From NCBI GenBank assembly GCA_020310875.1, contig CM035438.1, forward strand, positions 97,444,432 to 97,508,431: a DNA stretch of 64,000 nt. Reading direction: 5' to 3'. The notes beneath the pieces were generated by a model. It did no database searches, was not told the origin of the DNA, and worked only from the letters and a program-made list of their open reading frames with translations. The DNA is from Ceratopteris richardii (lineage: Eukaryota; Streptophyta; Polypodiopsida; Polypodiales; Pteridaceae). The stretch's first letter is position 1. Every line of letters starts with the position of its first letter. This document shows, piece by piece, positions 17,790 through 29,400 of the stretch. The position numbers were made by a program, and so were the translations under genes.

Positions 17790-18420
17790 CTAAGTCTATA
17801 GGTGATCGACCTCTGTACAAATTTTTAGCTTCCAATTGTGACCAGGCTTAGAGAATTAAATGTAGGAACATTTGCATATGTGAATGAGAAGAAGTGAAGT
17901 TACAGAAGGTGCCAAATTCGATACGAATGTTTTGATCAATTCTCCTTCCACAGTTTAAAGCTTTGAGCAAGCAAGTACTTAATCTTTAAGTTGGAAGGTA
18001 AGCTACTTGTGGCTAAAAGCATTTGTAGAAACGGGTTCTAGATTGAGAGAACCAAAGGTTTAAAGTCATAGGTGTCTAAATCGACTTCTCAAAAGAACAG
18101 TTTTAGACATAGGTGAGTTGTTGAGATCATTTCTCAAGTTCTACTGAATCTTTTGGAGTGATTCAACTTGGAGAAGGTGCACAATCTATAGGTGACACTT
18201 CATACAAAGTTTTATAAAAAACTTTACATATTTGATAAGGCAATGAGTGAATTATGTGCAGCAGACTTTCTGTGTAATCTCCTTCTTCACAGTTTGTTCA
18301 GAAAACTTGACAATTGAGTATTGATCTTCTAAAATTGATGAAGATCTGAGTTATTCTTGTTATAGAGGTGTTCAAAATACAAGAGTAACTTGTTCTTTTG
18401 TAGATTAACACTCTCCATTA
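17790..18420 (+). repeat. Probable 5' LTR of Copia-D (left end not defined)
   Basis: AT-rich sequence ending ctctccatta immediately before the primer site. It has internal similarity: tctataggtgat...gtacaaa (17807-17838) resembles tctataggtgac...atacaaag (18188-18218). No ORF. The boundary with the Gypsy-L LTR is unclear. Confidence 0.5.
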
Positions 18421-18421
18421 G

Positions 18422-18433
18422 TGGTATCAGAGC
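18422..18433 (+). other. Primer binding site of Copia-D (initiator tRNA-Met)
   Basis: TGGTATCAGAGC followed by aggaagc, about 200 bp before the gag ATG. Confidence 0.88.
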
Positions 18434-18642
18434 AGGAAGCATCAGAATTGAAGGAAGGAGGACCTCGACTGCTGCAGGTGCAAAGAATTCAACATCTGAA
18501 GGTTCAAAAGGTGAAAGCTTGAGGATAAAGCTTGAGAAGAAGGTTATACGACACCAAGGAAGACAGAAGGAGTATTATTCGAAGTAAAGGTACATCTGTT
18601 ACTCATAAAGTTTAAAGAATTCAATACACAGGAGAAGAAAGG
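18434..18642 (+). other. Copia-D leader between primer site and gag
   Basis: About 210 bp. The only open frame (18390-18587) crosses the primer site and has no family features. Confidence 0.5.
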
Positions 18643-19665
18643 ATGGGAGATTCTCTTCAAATAGAGAAATTGGATAGAGAGAACTATCCAGCATGGTCAA
18701 TGAGGATGGAAGCTCATCTAATGAGCAAAGACTTGATATCCTACATTACAGGTGAAGAAGAAAAGCCTCAGTTCAGAGATCCTAGTGTTCCAACTAGGGA
18801 AGAATTGTCAGATTTGAAGAATTGGATGAAGAGAGATGCTCAAGCTAGGAGCATCATCTATATGGTAGTCAATGACTACTTGCTACCTCACATTAGAGGT
18901 CTTGAAAGTGCAAGTGATATATGGAATTCTTTGGAGGAGCATTTCCAAAATACCACAAAGTCTAGGAAGGCATCCTTGTGGGCAGAATTTACCACTTTCA
19001 AGAAGAAGGCCTCTCAATCCATCTTAGATTATGTAACAAGGATGAAAGACATTGCAGATGCATTAGGAGCTGTTGATGAAGACATTGAGGAGGATAAATT
19101 GGTAAGGCAAATCCTCACAGGTTTGAGAGGTGATGACAAATGGAAGCCATTCATTTTGTCTACTGAATTATCACTTGATCATTTTACTCCTAACGTAAAT
19201 CAGTTGCTAGGACATATGTTAACCTTTGAGCAGGATGTCAAAGGTGAAGGTGACAAGAGTACAGGTCATGCAATGTACTCAAAGGATAAGAAGAGAAATA
19301 GTAAAGGGAAGCAACAAGCAAATGAAGATGAAGGCACAACTGGTCAACCCAACTTCCTAAGAGGAAGAGGAGGTGGCAAAGGTAGAGGAAGAGGCAGGAG
19401 TAATAAAGATGGAGTCAAAGCTTGCTAGATTTGTGGTAAGACAAATCACTTAGCTAATGATTGTTGGCATAATACTCAGAGTAATGGTGGATATAATCAG
19501 AACTTTAATTCAAGAGGAAGAGGTGGCAGAAATCAAAGAGGTAACTTCAGAGGAAGAGGTAGTAGGGGTTACTTTGGAAGAAATGCAGGTAGAGGATTCC
19601 AAAGTCAACAATACAACAATACCTACTACAATTATGCTTCATATTAGAAGGAGGATTCAACATTG
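18643..19665 (+). pseudogene. gag: Copia-D Gag with zinc knuckle
   Basis: The ATG at 18643 starts MGDSLQIEKLDRENYPAWSM. The 261-residue open part includes the UBN2-type core (LLPHIRGLESASDIWNSLEEHF, DYVTRMKDIADALG, VRQILTGLRGDDKW) and a G/R/K-rich end. The TAG at 19426-19428 falls at the second residue of the knuckle C-x2-C-x4-H-x4-C, where W is usual, so the knuckle (ICGKTNHLANDC) is read only past the stop. An R/G/N/Q-rich linker continues to a second stop at about 19646. A particle protein without the knuckle would bind RNA poorly. Confidence 0.85.
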
Positions 19666-20289
19666 ATAATGAATGCAACCTGTGAAAGGCAAAGTGAAGA
19701 CCAAAGAGTCTTCTACATTGACTCAGGGTGTAGCAATCACCTGAGTGGTAACATAGCATTGATGACTGATTTGGAAAATAAGGTATCTAATCATGTTGTT
19801 CAAACAGGTGACCATACAAAGCACAATGTGAAGTCAATTGGATCAGTGAAGGCCAAGGATGGAAGTACTCTCTTGAGTAAGGTCTTGTATGTTCCTACAA
19901 GTCCTAAGAATCTGATAAGTGTAGGACAAATTGTTGAAAAAGGTTATGAAGTTAGATTCACTAATGAAGGAGTGTTTGTGGAAGACCCTAGCAATGGGTA
20001 TAAACAAATTGTTTCAGGGAAGAAAGAAGGAAGATTGTTCACATTGAAGATTCAAGGCAATGTTGGTCATGCCTTGTTCACTTATGAAGGACATAAGATC
20101 TCTGAGTTAGATCTTTGGCACAAGAGGCTTGGACACTTCTATGAAAGAGGTATCAAAGATATGATTAACAATGGTTCAGTGCTTGGATTGCCTAATGTTG
20201 CAGGTCAACATATGACATACAGATGTGAGGCATGTCAATTAGGTAAGGCTCATAAGCAATCTTACTCCAAGCATGGTTTCATGTATTGA
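19663..20289 (+). pseudogene. pol: Copia-D aspartic protease and pre-integrase region
   Basis: The protease active site is FYIDSGCSNHLSG (DSG near 19720), followed by VLYVPTSPKNLISVGQ typical of copia PR. The GAG-pre-integrase zinc region has LWHKRLGH and CEACQLGKAHK, giving the H-x3-H / C-x2-C module. The segment ends with TGA at 20287-20289 just before the integrase core; the frame continues into the next entry. Confidence 0.85.
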
Positions 20290-20301
20290 GAGAAGCTTGA
20301 G

Positions 20302-21159
20302 TTGGTACACACAGATGTGTGGGGACCATCAAAGGATTTCAGTATCAATGGCTCAAGGTACTATGTGATTTATGTTGATGATGCTACCAGATGGATCACT
20401 ATCTATGTGATCAAGGATAAGTCAGAAGTATTCAATACATTCGAACATTATCATGTGTATGCAGAAAGAATTACAGGCCATAAATTGAAGAGACTAAGGT
20501 CAGGTGGAGGGGGAAAGTATTTCTCTAATAAGTTCAGTGATTACTTGTGGAATGCAGGTATAAAAAGGGAAATTACTTGCAGGTACTCTCCTCAACAAAA
20601 TGGTGTAGCAGAGAGAAGAAATAGAACTCTTGTTGAGTTTGCAAGGTCAATGATGAAGGAGAAAAATTGCCCAAATTATTTGTGGGATGAGGCTGTAAAT
20701 ACAGCTACTTACTTGGTGAATAGGCTACCATGTAAAGCTTTGCAGGGTATGACACCATATGAGGCATGGTGGGGTAAGAGACCTACCTTGGATTATTGCA
20801 AAATATTTGGATGTTTGGCATATGCATATGTGCCATCACAATTAAGACACAAGTTAGAACCTAAAGCTGAAAAATATGTATTCATTGGTTATGATGATAA
20901 GCAGATGGGATATAGGTTGTGGAGTCCATCCACAAAACAATTTCTTGTATCAAAAGATGTTACATTTGATGAGCAAGGTACTTGGTATGCAGGTACCATT
21001 AATATTAATTCACGTGATGAAGAAGTTGTGAGTCAAAAGAAAGGTAAATCAAAGGTTCAGATATTTGATGAAGAGGAGAATAATGAAGTGCAGGTTGAAG
21101 TTGAAGAAATGCCAACTCAGAAGGTCATCAAGACACAAGTGGCAACCTACAAGGTATAG
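20302..21159 (+). pseudogene. pol: Copia-D integrase, catalytic Asp replaced
   Basis: The core begins VHTDVWGPS (first catalytic D) and keeps the glutamate in NGVAERRNR. The second catalytic position reads RSGGGGKYF (GGT at 20513-20515), where the family has RSDGGGEYF. The D is lost and the following E is K, so the enzyme should be dead even without the stops. The C-terminal part has the copia signature MTPYEAWWGKRP, FGCLAYAYVP, KYVFIGYD. A frameshift near 21150 ends the open stretch in the acidic linker to RT. Confidence 0.87.
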
Positions 21160-21441
21160 CTATGACACTTCTTTTTTGGCTACCAAAGATTATGCTTACA
21201 TGGTAAAGGCAGATGAAGACCCTTCCACATATGAAGAGGCAAAAGTAAGGAAAATTGGGAGAAAGCTATGCAGGAAGAATATGATGCATTAATGGAGAAT
21301 CAAACATGGATTTGGTTCCTAAACCAAATAGTCAGAAGATCATTGGATGCAAATGGGTCTAGAAGACTAAGAGGTTTGCAGATGGAAGTGTGTCTAGGTA
21401 TAAAGCTATACTTGTTGTGAAAGGGTTTGCTCAAACATATG
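21130..21441 (+). pseudogene. pol: Copia-D reverse transcriptase N-terminus, truncated
   Basis: Pieces in different frames read RYSYDTSFLATKDYAYM, DPSTYEEAK, EKAMQEEYDALMENQTW and GCKWV...YKA...KGFAQTY, the start of copia RT. There are frameshifts near 21150 and 21245 and a stop near 21360. It ends at the Gypsy-R LTR tip, long before the YVDD site. Confidence 0.8.
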
Positions 21442-22024
21442 TGTTGACAGTATACGGGAAGAAGCAAGTACGGACACACATGCAGATCTAGCACTAAGGC
21501 AACCCTTCATTTTTTTTCAAAACCCTTACATCATTTTTAAGTGATTCTCATCACTAAAAACCCTTGTAAATATCATTTCACCTTTTTGTAGCTCCATTTT
21601 GTACAAGCCGAGGAGTCCTCGAGCTTGGGGAGCCTTAGAAGTAGTTGCCTGCCAATTTTCATAATTTTTAGATCTCGTTTGAGCCCTCAAATAAGCCCTG
21701 GAACCTAATTTTTAACTAGGCCGGACACTAGGTCTGGACAGGGCCAAAGCTAGTCAAAAACTATAAATAGAGCTAGAGAGCTCATTTTTGGGGTTAGCTT
21801 CTTGTAGTTTGAGCTTGTATGAGAACTTTCTTGCAATAGAAGTGATTCCATTGTCTTACTCTCTTTGTTCTTACCGTGTGTGCGCGTGTGTGTGTATGTG
21901 TGTGCATGCTTGTGTGCTTCTCACTCACGCACTTGTGCTTCCACTTGCTCGTGGTCTTCATACCATCCTCATGTCTTCCCGGATTGACATTAAAGGAGGT
22001 GCTACTCATCACTGAGCTACACCA
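21442..22024 (+). repeat. 5' LTR of Gypsy-R (583 bp)
   Basis: Begins tgttgacagtatacgg at the Copia-D junction and ends gagctacacca before aattttggcgccg. Has a TATA box at 21762 and a GT-rich microsatellite at 21876-21912. The body is homologous to 16950-17460 inverted. Confidence 0.87.
21762..21769 (+). promoter_or_regulatory. TATA box in the Gypsy-R LTR
   Basis: TATAAATA in the context aactataaatagagctagag, about 260 bp before the primer site. Confidence 0.65.
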
Positions 22025-22029
22025 AATTT

Positions 22030-22047
22030 TGGCGCCGTTGCCGGGGA
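22030..22047 (+). other. Primer binding site of Gypsy-R (tRNA-Asp)
   Basis: TGGCGCCGTTGCCGGGGA starts five bases after the LTR tip. Confidence 0.92.
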
Positions 22048-22494
22048 TCGAGCTTTGAGGACGAGCGTGTGATGGTAAGACGTAGAGAGGATGCGTTGGA
22101 ATGGTAAGTAGTAGGTAAATTTCTGATTTTTTTTCCATCTCCATCTTCAGCTTCACCTCATTCTCCATTTCCACCTCCACCTCCTTCTCCACTACATATC
22201 CCCTCTTCCCTATCATTCCCTCATTTGTTGTGTGCGAGTTTGAGAGAGAGCGATTGTGCGTGCTTGTATTTGTGTGTTTTTTGCATGTTTCTTGCAGGTG
22301 GCAGCTCCATCATCATCTCCAGCAAGCTCAGCAGGTACAGAAATTGTCTGCACAGTCCCCGAGGCGTTGAGCTCGAGCTATCGTGACACTCCGAAAATTT
22401 CACCCAATCACGATTCTGAGTGCACCACGACACTGCGCAGGCCTAGAGCTCCCAGGAACACTAGATAGAATAGAAAAATTCACCATATCCCGAG
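22048..22494 (+). other. Gypsy-R leader, primer-proximal part
   Basis: CT-rich simple sequence (22130-22220) and an outlier of the array motif (ctatcgtgacactccgaa, 22378-22395). No credible ORF; inverted homologue of 16456-16926. Confidence 0.55.
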
Positions 22495-23226
22495 CTATCG
22501 CGACACTCCGAGGTATCGCGACACTCCGAGCTATCGCGACACTCCGAGGTATCGCGACACTTCCCACCTATCGCGACACTCCGAGGTATCGCGACACTCC
22601 CAGGTATCGCGACACTTCCCACCTATCGCGACACTCCGAGGTATTGCGACACTCCCAGGTATCGCGACACTCCGAGCTATCGCGACACTCCGAGGTATCG
22701 CGACACTCCTAGGTATCGCGACACTTCCCACCTATCGCGACACTCCGAGGTATCGCGACACTCCCAGGTATCGCGACACTTCCCACCTATCGCGACACTC
22801 CGAGGTATCGCGACACTCCCAGGTATCGCGACACTTCCCACCTATCGCGACACTTCCCACCTATCGCGACACTCCGAGGTATCGCGACACTCCCAGGTAT
22901 CGCGACACTCCGAGCTATCGCGACACTCCCAGGTATCGCGACACTTCCCACCTATCGCGACACTCCGAGGTATCGCGACACTCCCAGGTATCGCGACACT
23001 TCCCACCTATCGCGACACTCCGAGGTATCGCGACACTCCCAGGTATCGCGACACTTCCCACCTATCGCGACACTCCGAGGTATCGCGACACTCCCAGGTA
23101 TCGCGACACTTCCCACCTATCGCGACACTCCGAGGTATCGCGACACTTCCCACCTATCGCGACACTTTGAGCTATCGCGACACTTCCCACCTATCGCGAC
23201 ACTTCGACCTGACCTATCGCGATACA
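22495..23226. repeat. Tandem array of 18-19-bp units with TATCGCGACAC core in the Gypsy-R leader
   Basis: About 40 units. Three unit types differ after the core: ctccgagg, ctcccagg and cttcccacc. They recur in the order 1-2-3, giving a higher-order period of about 55 bp through most of the array (clear from 22700 to 23150). Decayed units lie at the right edge (23195-23226). Open frames here encode only I-A-T-L-R repeats. Confidence 0.95.
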
Positions 23227-24139
23227 CGGCCTTTAACGCATAAAAATTGAGGGTTAATTTTTTGAGTGATTGGAAGGTAGTTGAGCTTAATTTTAGGCAC
23301 CTTGGTATAACTTTAGAACCTGGGAAGTGGGCAAAAGGCTTAGAAACCAGAGAGGGACCTCCTGAACCTTGAGTGCCGGTTTTGACCCTTTAGTGCCTGA
23401 ATGGTCATAACTTGACCATACGAACTCCGATTGATGAGATTTTGGTCTCGTTGGAAAGCTCGTTGAGAATCCCACGTGGACCTCGACTGGTTTTTGTAAG
23501 AATCATACGCGGAGTTTTAGAACATGCATTTTTAAGTTGACCTTTAGGTGGAGCTAAGTGGTTCTCAGATTCAGGGGGTACAGTGAACTACTCCAAGGGG
23601 GCTGAAATTATTGAAGTGTGTCTTTCAATTACTTGTGGCAATAGAGCTATACTAACAGGTGTGCTTTTGCAGGAACTTTGTGCGCGCTCAAGGCAATCCA
23701 AAGCAAGCTAGCAAGGGTGAGTACCAAGCTTGGGAGAAGGCTTCCTGGGCTTGTGTAGCAGTCTGGTCAACCAGCTAATTGAGGTTGGAAGATCTCTCAA
23801 CCCTCCTTTGTCAATTCCTAGCGTAGGCTAAGTACGACTTAGGTGTGGTAACTAATTAGGGCAACGTTAGGCACGAATCAAGTCCAAGAATATTAATCAA
23901 CAAAGTGCAAGAAGTAAATAGGTCTTAAGTGCGAAAACCCTAAGGGACAAAAGGTAAACTGGAGTCGATCACTTATCAAGTGCGGAAATTCACTTAAGTA
24001 CTCCTGACGACGCGATTTCAGACAAGACCATAAACATAATATTCAACTAAAAAAAAAAAAAAAAAACAAAGTGATTGGTGCAAAATCAACCTGCAACGAG
24101 AGTGTGCTTGGGTGCCAGGGGGGTGAATAAATCAGGCAT
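23227..24139 (+). other. Gypsy-R leader between array and gag
   Basis: About 900 bp with no credible ORF, a poly(A) run of 18 bases at about 24050-24066, and homology to 15066-15963 inverted. Confidence 0.6.
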
Positions 24140-26478
24140 ATGAACCTTAGATCAGGCAGACACTTAGGCCGAGACAGACAAAGCCTCAGATCTTCTGAAG
24201 CTAGTGTCAATCACACTGCCAGGTCTTGGGCCCAGCAGTTGAGTGATTACCCATACACTCCCAGATCAGAAACCAGTGATTCTGAGATGTCCTATCACAT
24301 GGAGAGATCAGTAGGTAGTTCAGGGTTGGCTTATCTAGAAAAGCCAGAAGGGCCTTATAAGACTCAATTGGAATATATCAGGACGAATCGTCTAGGTGCT
24401 CGCATCTACGAAGACGGACTGAGAAGATCGGTGGTCCAGATTAAGAACCCCGATCAACCCCATGGATTAGACCATCCGGTAGTCAAGTTTGAGAATGGAG
24501 CCTACCTAGATAAAGAAGGGACCATATATGTAGTCACCACTCTTCCTGATAGAACTGATGAGTTTGGAAATGTGATTGCGGAGACCGACATGGGTGATAT
24601 AGAGCAAGGGAACTTAGAGAGAGAGCCAAGAACTCCCCGTGGTAAATCTGTCTTGACCAGAATCATGACCCCAGAATGGATTCCACAGGATAATAAAAGC
24701 ATAGATCTGCTTTTAAACCGAGAAACCGATGAGGCTTTTTGGAGATATAAATCTTCTCAATCTCACGAGGTGAGTGCCCTCACAATCTATGAGTTTAAAG
24801 ACCCTGATAGCCCAGGCCAAGTAACCTACCTAGACAATGCATCAGAGAGACTCTTCGTGGTCACTGAGCATGGCAGGCATGCTTACACATGGAAGGGTGA
24901 ATTTGTTTTTCCCCAACCAAGGTCTAATGTGTCCCTTGGTCACCAAGGAGCTGGGACCTCCCAAGCTCATGGGGCTCAGAGAGATAGAAGTAGAGACAAA
25001 CCTGAGGTAAGTTTCGCCAACTCCCTGGGAAGAGAAAGAATGGGAACAGAAAGGAATAGAGTGGAACCTGAGAGACATAGAACCCCATGGAATCACAGGG
25101 ACATTGATGATTTTCCTTTGCCAAGGCCGAGAGAACACACTAGGACCCTGCGACCAACTCAACTGGTGAAGTCCATGAAGAATTATTTCGATGGCACGGG
25201 AGACCCTTATGACCATGTGGCAGAATTTCGACAAGTGTTGAAAGCTGAACAGGTGGAGGACCTATTCACACAGTATAATGCTTTCGGTCTAACCCTTAGG
25301 AACACTGCCCTTACGTGGTTCCAACCACTGAATGAGAGGCATTTCAGAAACATAGACCAACTCTTAGAGGCATTTATTGTTGAGTTTTCTAAGAGTGGAA
25401 TCAGGCATAACACCTCCTCACTAATTTATAGCTTCAAACAAACACCTCAAGAGAGGTCAGACTAGCTGGAAGAAGATTTAGACAGTACCTGGAGAGATGC
25501 CCTATGCCGGAGTTACCCACACCAGCCAAACAAGTGGCCTTGTTTCTAGACGAATTGTTGAGCACTAAGCTCAGGTCATATGTGTACCTGAAGGACCCTA
25601 GAACGATAGAGGAGTGCGTGCACATGTGCATAGACATTGAGGACAATCTAGGTGAGGAATTAGAACTATCAAAAATCTATAAGGATTCTGATAGCTCTAG
25701 TAAACAGACATCAGGTCAATCCACATCCATCGAGGAACTTGCAGAGAAGGTAGCCCAAAAACTAGGTGTCTCTAGCAAGCAAATTCCGAGATTTGCCCCA
25801 GTTAAGCGGTGTTACAATTGTGGCGGTGAACATATGGCAAGTGTATGCCCCATTATGGCCCAACCACATGCGAATCCTAGTAGCCAGTACTGCACCATAG
25901 AGCGCAGATACACCAACCACACTGCACAAGACTGCCCATATAACAAGCAAACTGTTAGGCAAAATTATCCTCAGCCATATCCACAACATGGTAGATACCA
26001 GAATCAGTACCCATCACCACAATACAACAGACCACAGCAAACTTATCGGCCATCTTATCAAGGGCAGCAGAGGCCTCAACCAGTCCTAGTGCAGCAACCC
26101 CCTACTCCAACCAATGTGATCCCAGTGAAATATGCATCTACTGAAGAAAATCCTAATAGAGCCATAGTCCCAGTCACCCCATTGCTATCAGACAGTGATC
26201 CAAGTGACCATAGTTTTGACTCCGCACATATTGATAGCCCACAGGCTTACTACATGCAGTCACCCGAGCATGACGAGTCATACTATTATGACGACCCAAG
26301 TGAAAATAGTGGGGAACCTGAGTATTCTAATGTCATGTACACAAACCCCAACTCTAGACCTCAACCTAGGCAGGTACGACCCCCATTTCCTAGAGGGCCA
26401 TGTTTCAGATGTCAGGGAGATCACCTTGTACGTGATTGTCCACTACCTGTCCCTACACAATCTCAACCAGTAACCATT
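24140..26478 (+). pseudogene. gag: Gypsy-R Gag
   Basis: The ATG at 24140 begins MNLRSGRHLGRDRQ. Residues 1-330 are an unclassified N-terminal region. The Retrotrans_gag core runs from about residue 335 (LRPTQLVKSMKNYFDGTGDP, NTALTWFQPLNERHF). A frameshift near 25450-25463 (after FKQTPQE) moves the frame; the continuation, LAGRRFRQYLERCP, carries knuckles CYNCGGEHMASVC and CFRCQGDHLVRDC and one degenerate knuckle. The TAG at 26479-26481 stands where Gypsy-L has Q (VTIQGYCQ). The knuckles would bind element RNA in the particle. Confidence 0.88.
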
Positions 26479-26481
26479 TAG

Positions 26482-29400
26482 GGCTTCTGTCAAGATTGCG
26501 GGAAAGAGCATCTCCTCCGAGATTGCCCGAAGAACCCTAATAACATGCCTAAAATCACTCCTATCAATGTCGTTGGGTTAGTTGTAGACTCCACAGGGAG
26601 TGTGACTTCCACTGCACCTGTGCAGGTGATCACAAGAGCCCAGGCACTTCAACGACACCAAGATGTTGTTCAGGAAAAGAGCCCCGAGGTGAGTGAAACA
26701 GAGAGCATAACCAAAAAGAGGACTAGAGCCTGGAAGGATAGCCGTGAAAGAATGAAGAGGCAATGGGCAAAAAAGATAAACGAACTTGAAGAAAGCCTGA
26801 GAGAAACTAAGGCAAAAATCACAGAGATCACATCTCAACCGCACTCACACACACTTCCACCACTACCATCCCCATCACCCTCCATTTCTCCACCCTCTAA
26901 TACACCCCTCGTAACCCACCCACCACCCCGAGTAGGATCAGTATTAGCTGACCCCACTCCTGAAGGCTTGGACATGATGTTCAAGGCCTACCAGGCTCGA
27001 CTTCAAGAAGGGCCAACAGCTGCAAACCTAGACAAGAGTTACCCTAGAGCAGATTTAGAGATTGAACGGATGAAAATGTGCATGAAAATGGTAGAACAAG
27101 CTCAAGCTATACTTGAGACTAGTCAAAAGTTCAATCAGACAAACTCTGTCAAGCCGGATTTGCATTTCCAAGGCTTACTAGAAAGATTAGAGCAGTTGGT
27201 AAACAAATCACAAGTTTCTTTACCTCCACAGGCTCAACCAGCTGTTGAAAGAGGAAGCTCACCACCAAAGGGAGCTTATGTTCCTAATTCCACGGATGCT
27301 GGAATACCTCCTTCAATTCAACAGTACTCTCAAGAGTTCTTGCGGGAAATACAAGAAGAGAAATGGGCCAAGGAGAAGGGTAATTCCCCTCCTATTCCTG
27401 AGATTGATGATCTTCATGATCAATTTCCCCAAGACATTCCGTCTATCTATGGAGATCAAACGGAGCAACAAGAGGATGAGAGATTAGATTTTGAATCTAA
27501 TTCTTTACAGGAGTTGCCTCATTTCACAGGCCCATGGGAATCTGAATCTCTCCAGATCAGAGCCCCCACAATATTGGTAAGAAATGAAGACTCAGTGATT
27601 CCAAGAAACACTGATGTTGTGAAGAACACTAAGGTTCAATGTCATCTCACTGTAGAGGAGCTCCTCAAGGCAAAACCGGAGCTCTGGAATCATGTGAAAG
27701 ATCAGGTTCCAGAACTTGAATCCAATATACCAAAAGTAGGCTCTAAGCAGAAAGTTCCCGAGATACCTCTCGACAAGATAGGAGACATGAGCGAAGGTGA
27801 AGAAGGTAACACTTATCTTCCGATCACCTATCAAGGTTACACAACCAAAGCAATTGTGGATTCGGGTGCCGGGGTTGCTATTGCGACCACCTCCCCGTGG
27901 AAGCGATGGGGCAAACCCACCTTAAGACCAACGAGAATGAAACTTCAAATGGCAGATGGTCATTTTGAAAGACCTCTCGGATTGCTTGAAGGGATAACTC
28001 TAACCACTTGTGGTGTAGAGTTTGAACATACGTTTGCTATATGTGACTTTGAGAAGAATAATGTTTACGAGATGATCCTAGGAAGACCTTTCCTACGACA
28101 ATTGCAAATAGTACAGGATTGGGGAACCAACTCCTTGTACTTACAACACTTAGGGGTCACCACCAAGGTCAATCTGAAGGATCACACCTTCAGAGATGTA
28201 CCACCCCTACAGTGGAATCCTATCCACAAAGTGAAAGAGGACTCTATCTCCGTGCATTCTGGAAGTTCACCTGAACCATCCTGGTTGCATGAAGATACTC
28301 ACTTGTGGATGTGCAAGGTCGCAGAGGAAGAGGAAAAGCGCCTAAAAGCGAGAGAAGAAGGAACTTCCCCAGGAGATAGACCAATAAAAGACCCAGCCTA
28401 TACACCAATGATATTTCCAGATGAGGAATTTGAGCCTCATGGTTGGGCAGAAATCTTGGCTACCATGGACATTGCAGTCAATGAAGAACAATGGACACCC
28501 CATTGTGATGAGGAGGGTTATGATATTTCGGTGTTCATGTGTCAGCCCTTGTTGGAAGAGTGTGATCCTAGTGAGTTCATAGAAGAAGAAGAGAGTGATG
28601 ATGATCTAGAATCCATTGTGATGGATACTTACTTTGACTCAGAGGAACACTACTTAGAAGACATAGGAGTGTTAACCCAAAAAGAAGAAGAACCTCTTGC
28701 AAGTATTAAAACGATAAGTTCAAAGAAAGGAAGTGAAGGAGGTCAAAAGAAAAAGAAAAGAAAAGCAGTAAGGCAAGAAGAGGAAGAATCATTGTTTGAA
28801 GTACCAGAAAATTTCAAGAAATATGAAGTGGAAGACCGGAAAATTTTGGTACGAATGCCTAAGAGAGAGGCCATTATAGGAGAAGCATATGACAATAAAG
28901 AAAAGACCAAAAAAATTGTAGTGACCATTGAAGGGAACGAAGAGCGATGTACGTACATAGGAGACGACCTAAGTGCAGAAGAAGAAGCAGAGCTTGTAGC
29001 TCTATTAAGGGAATGTAGGGATGTGTTTGCATGGCATTATAGAGACTTGAAAGGAGTAGATCCAGAGATTTTCTCTCATACGATTCCGATGACCACTGAT
29101 GCTAAGCCCACCAAACAAAAACCCTACACATATAATGACAATTATGCGGCCAAAATAAAAGAGGAAATTGGCAGGCTGATTGAAGCCGGATTCATCTATG
29201 AGATTGAGCACACTGAATGGGTGTCCCCCATTGTAGTGGTGCCCAAGAAGAATGGGAAATTGCGAGTGTGCATTAACCTTAAAAAAGTCAATGCCGCTAC
29301 GATCAGAGATAGTTATCCACTTCCAATCACCGAACATCTTTTGGAGCGTGTTGCAGGCAAGGAAGTTTACAGCTTCCTTGATGGATTTTCAGGTTACAAC

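Larger units (their letters stand above)
17790..21441 (+). mobile_element. Copia-D, 5' two-thirds of a Ty1/copia element, truncated by Gypsy-R
   Basis: Plus-strand order: LTR-like sequence up to about 18420, primer site, gag, PR, IN, start of RT. The RT frame ends at KGFAQTY exactly where the Gypsy-R LTR begins (21442). The rest of RT, RNase H and the 3' LTR are not found after the truncated Gypsy-R end, so they were lost or moved. The left boundary is not defined because no second LTR is available. Confidence 0.82.

Noticed and set aside
22383-22712. Open frames encoding I-A-T-L-R repeats
   Set aside because: They are produced by the 18-bp tandem array and have no start context or conservation.
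22495-23226. CRISPR-like alternation of conserved core and variable part
   Set aside because: Unit length is 18-19 bp with only three variable forms in fixed order, in a plant retroelement leader; there are no unique spacers and no cas genes.
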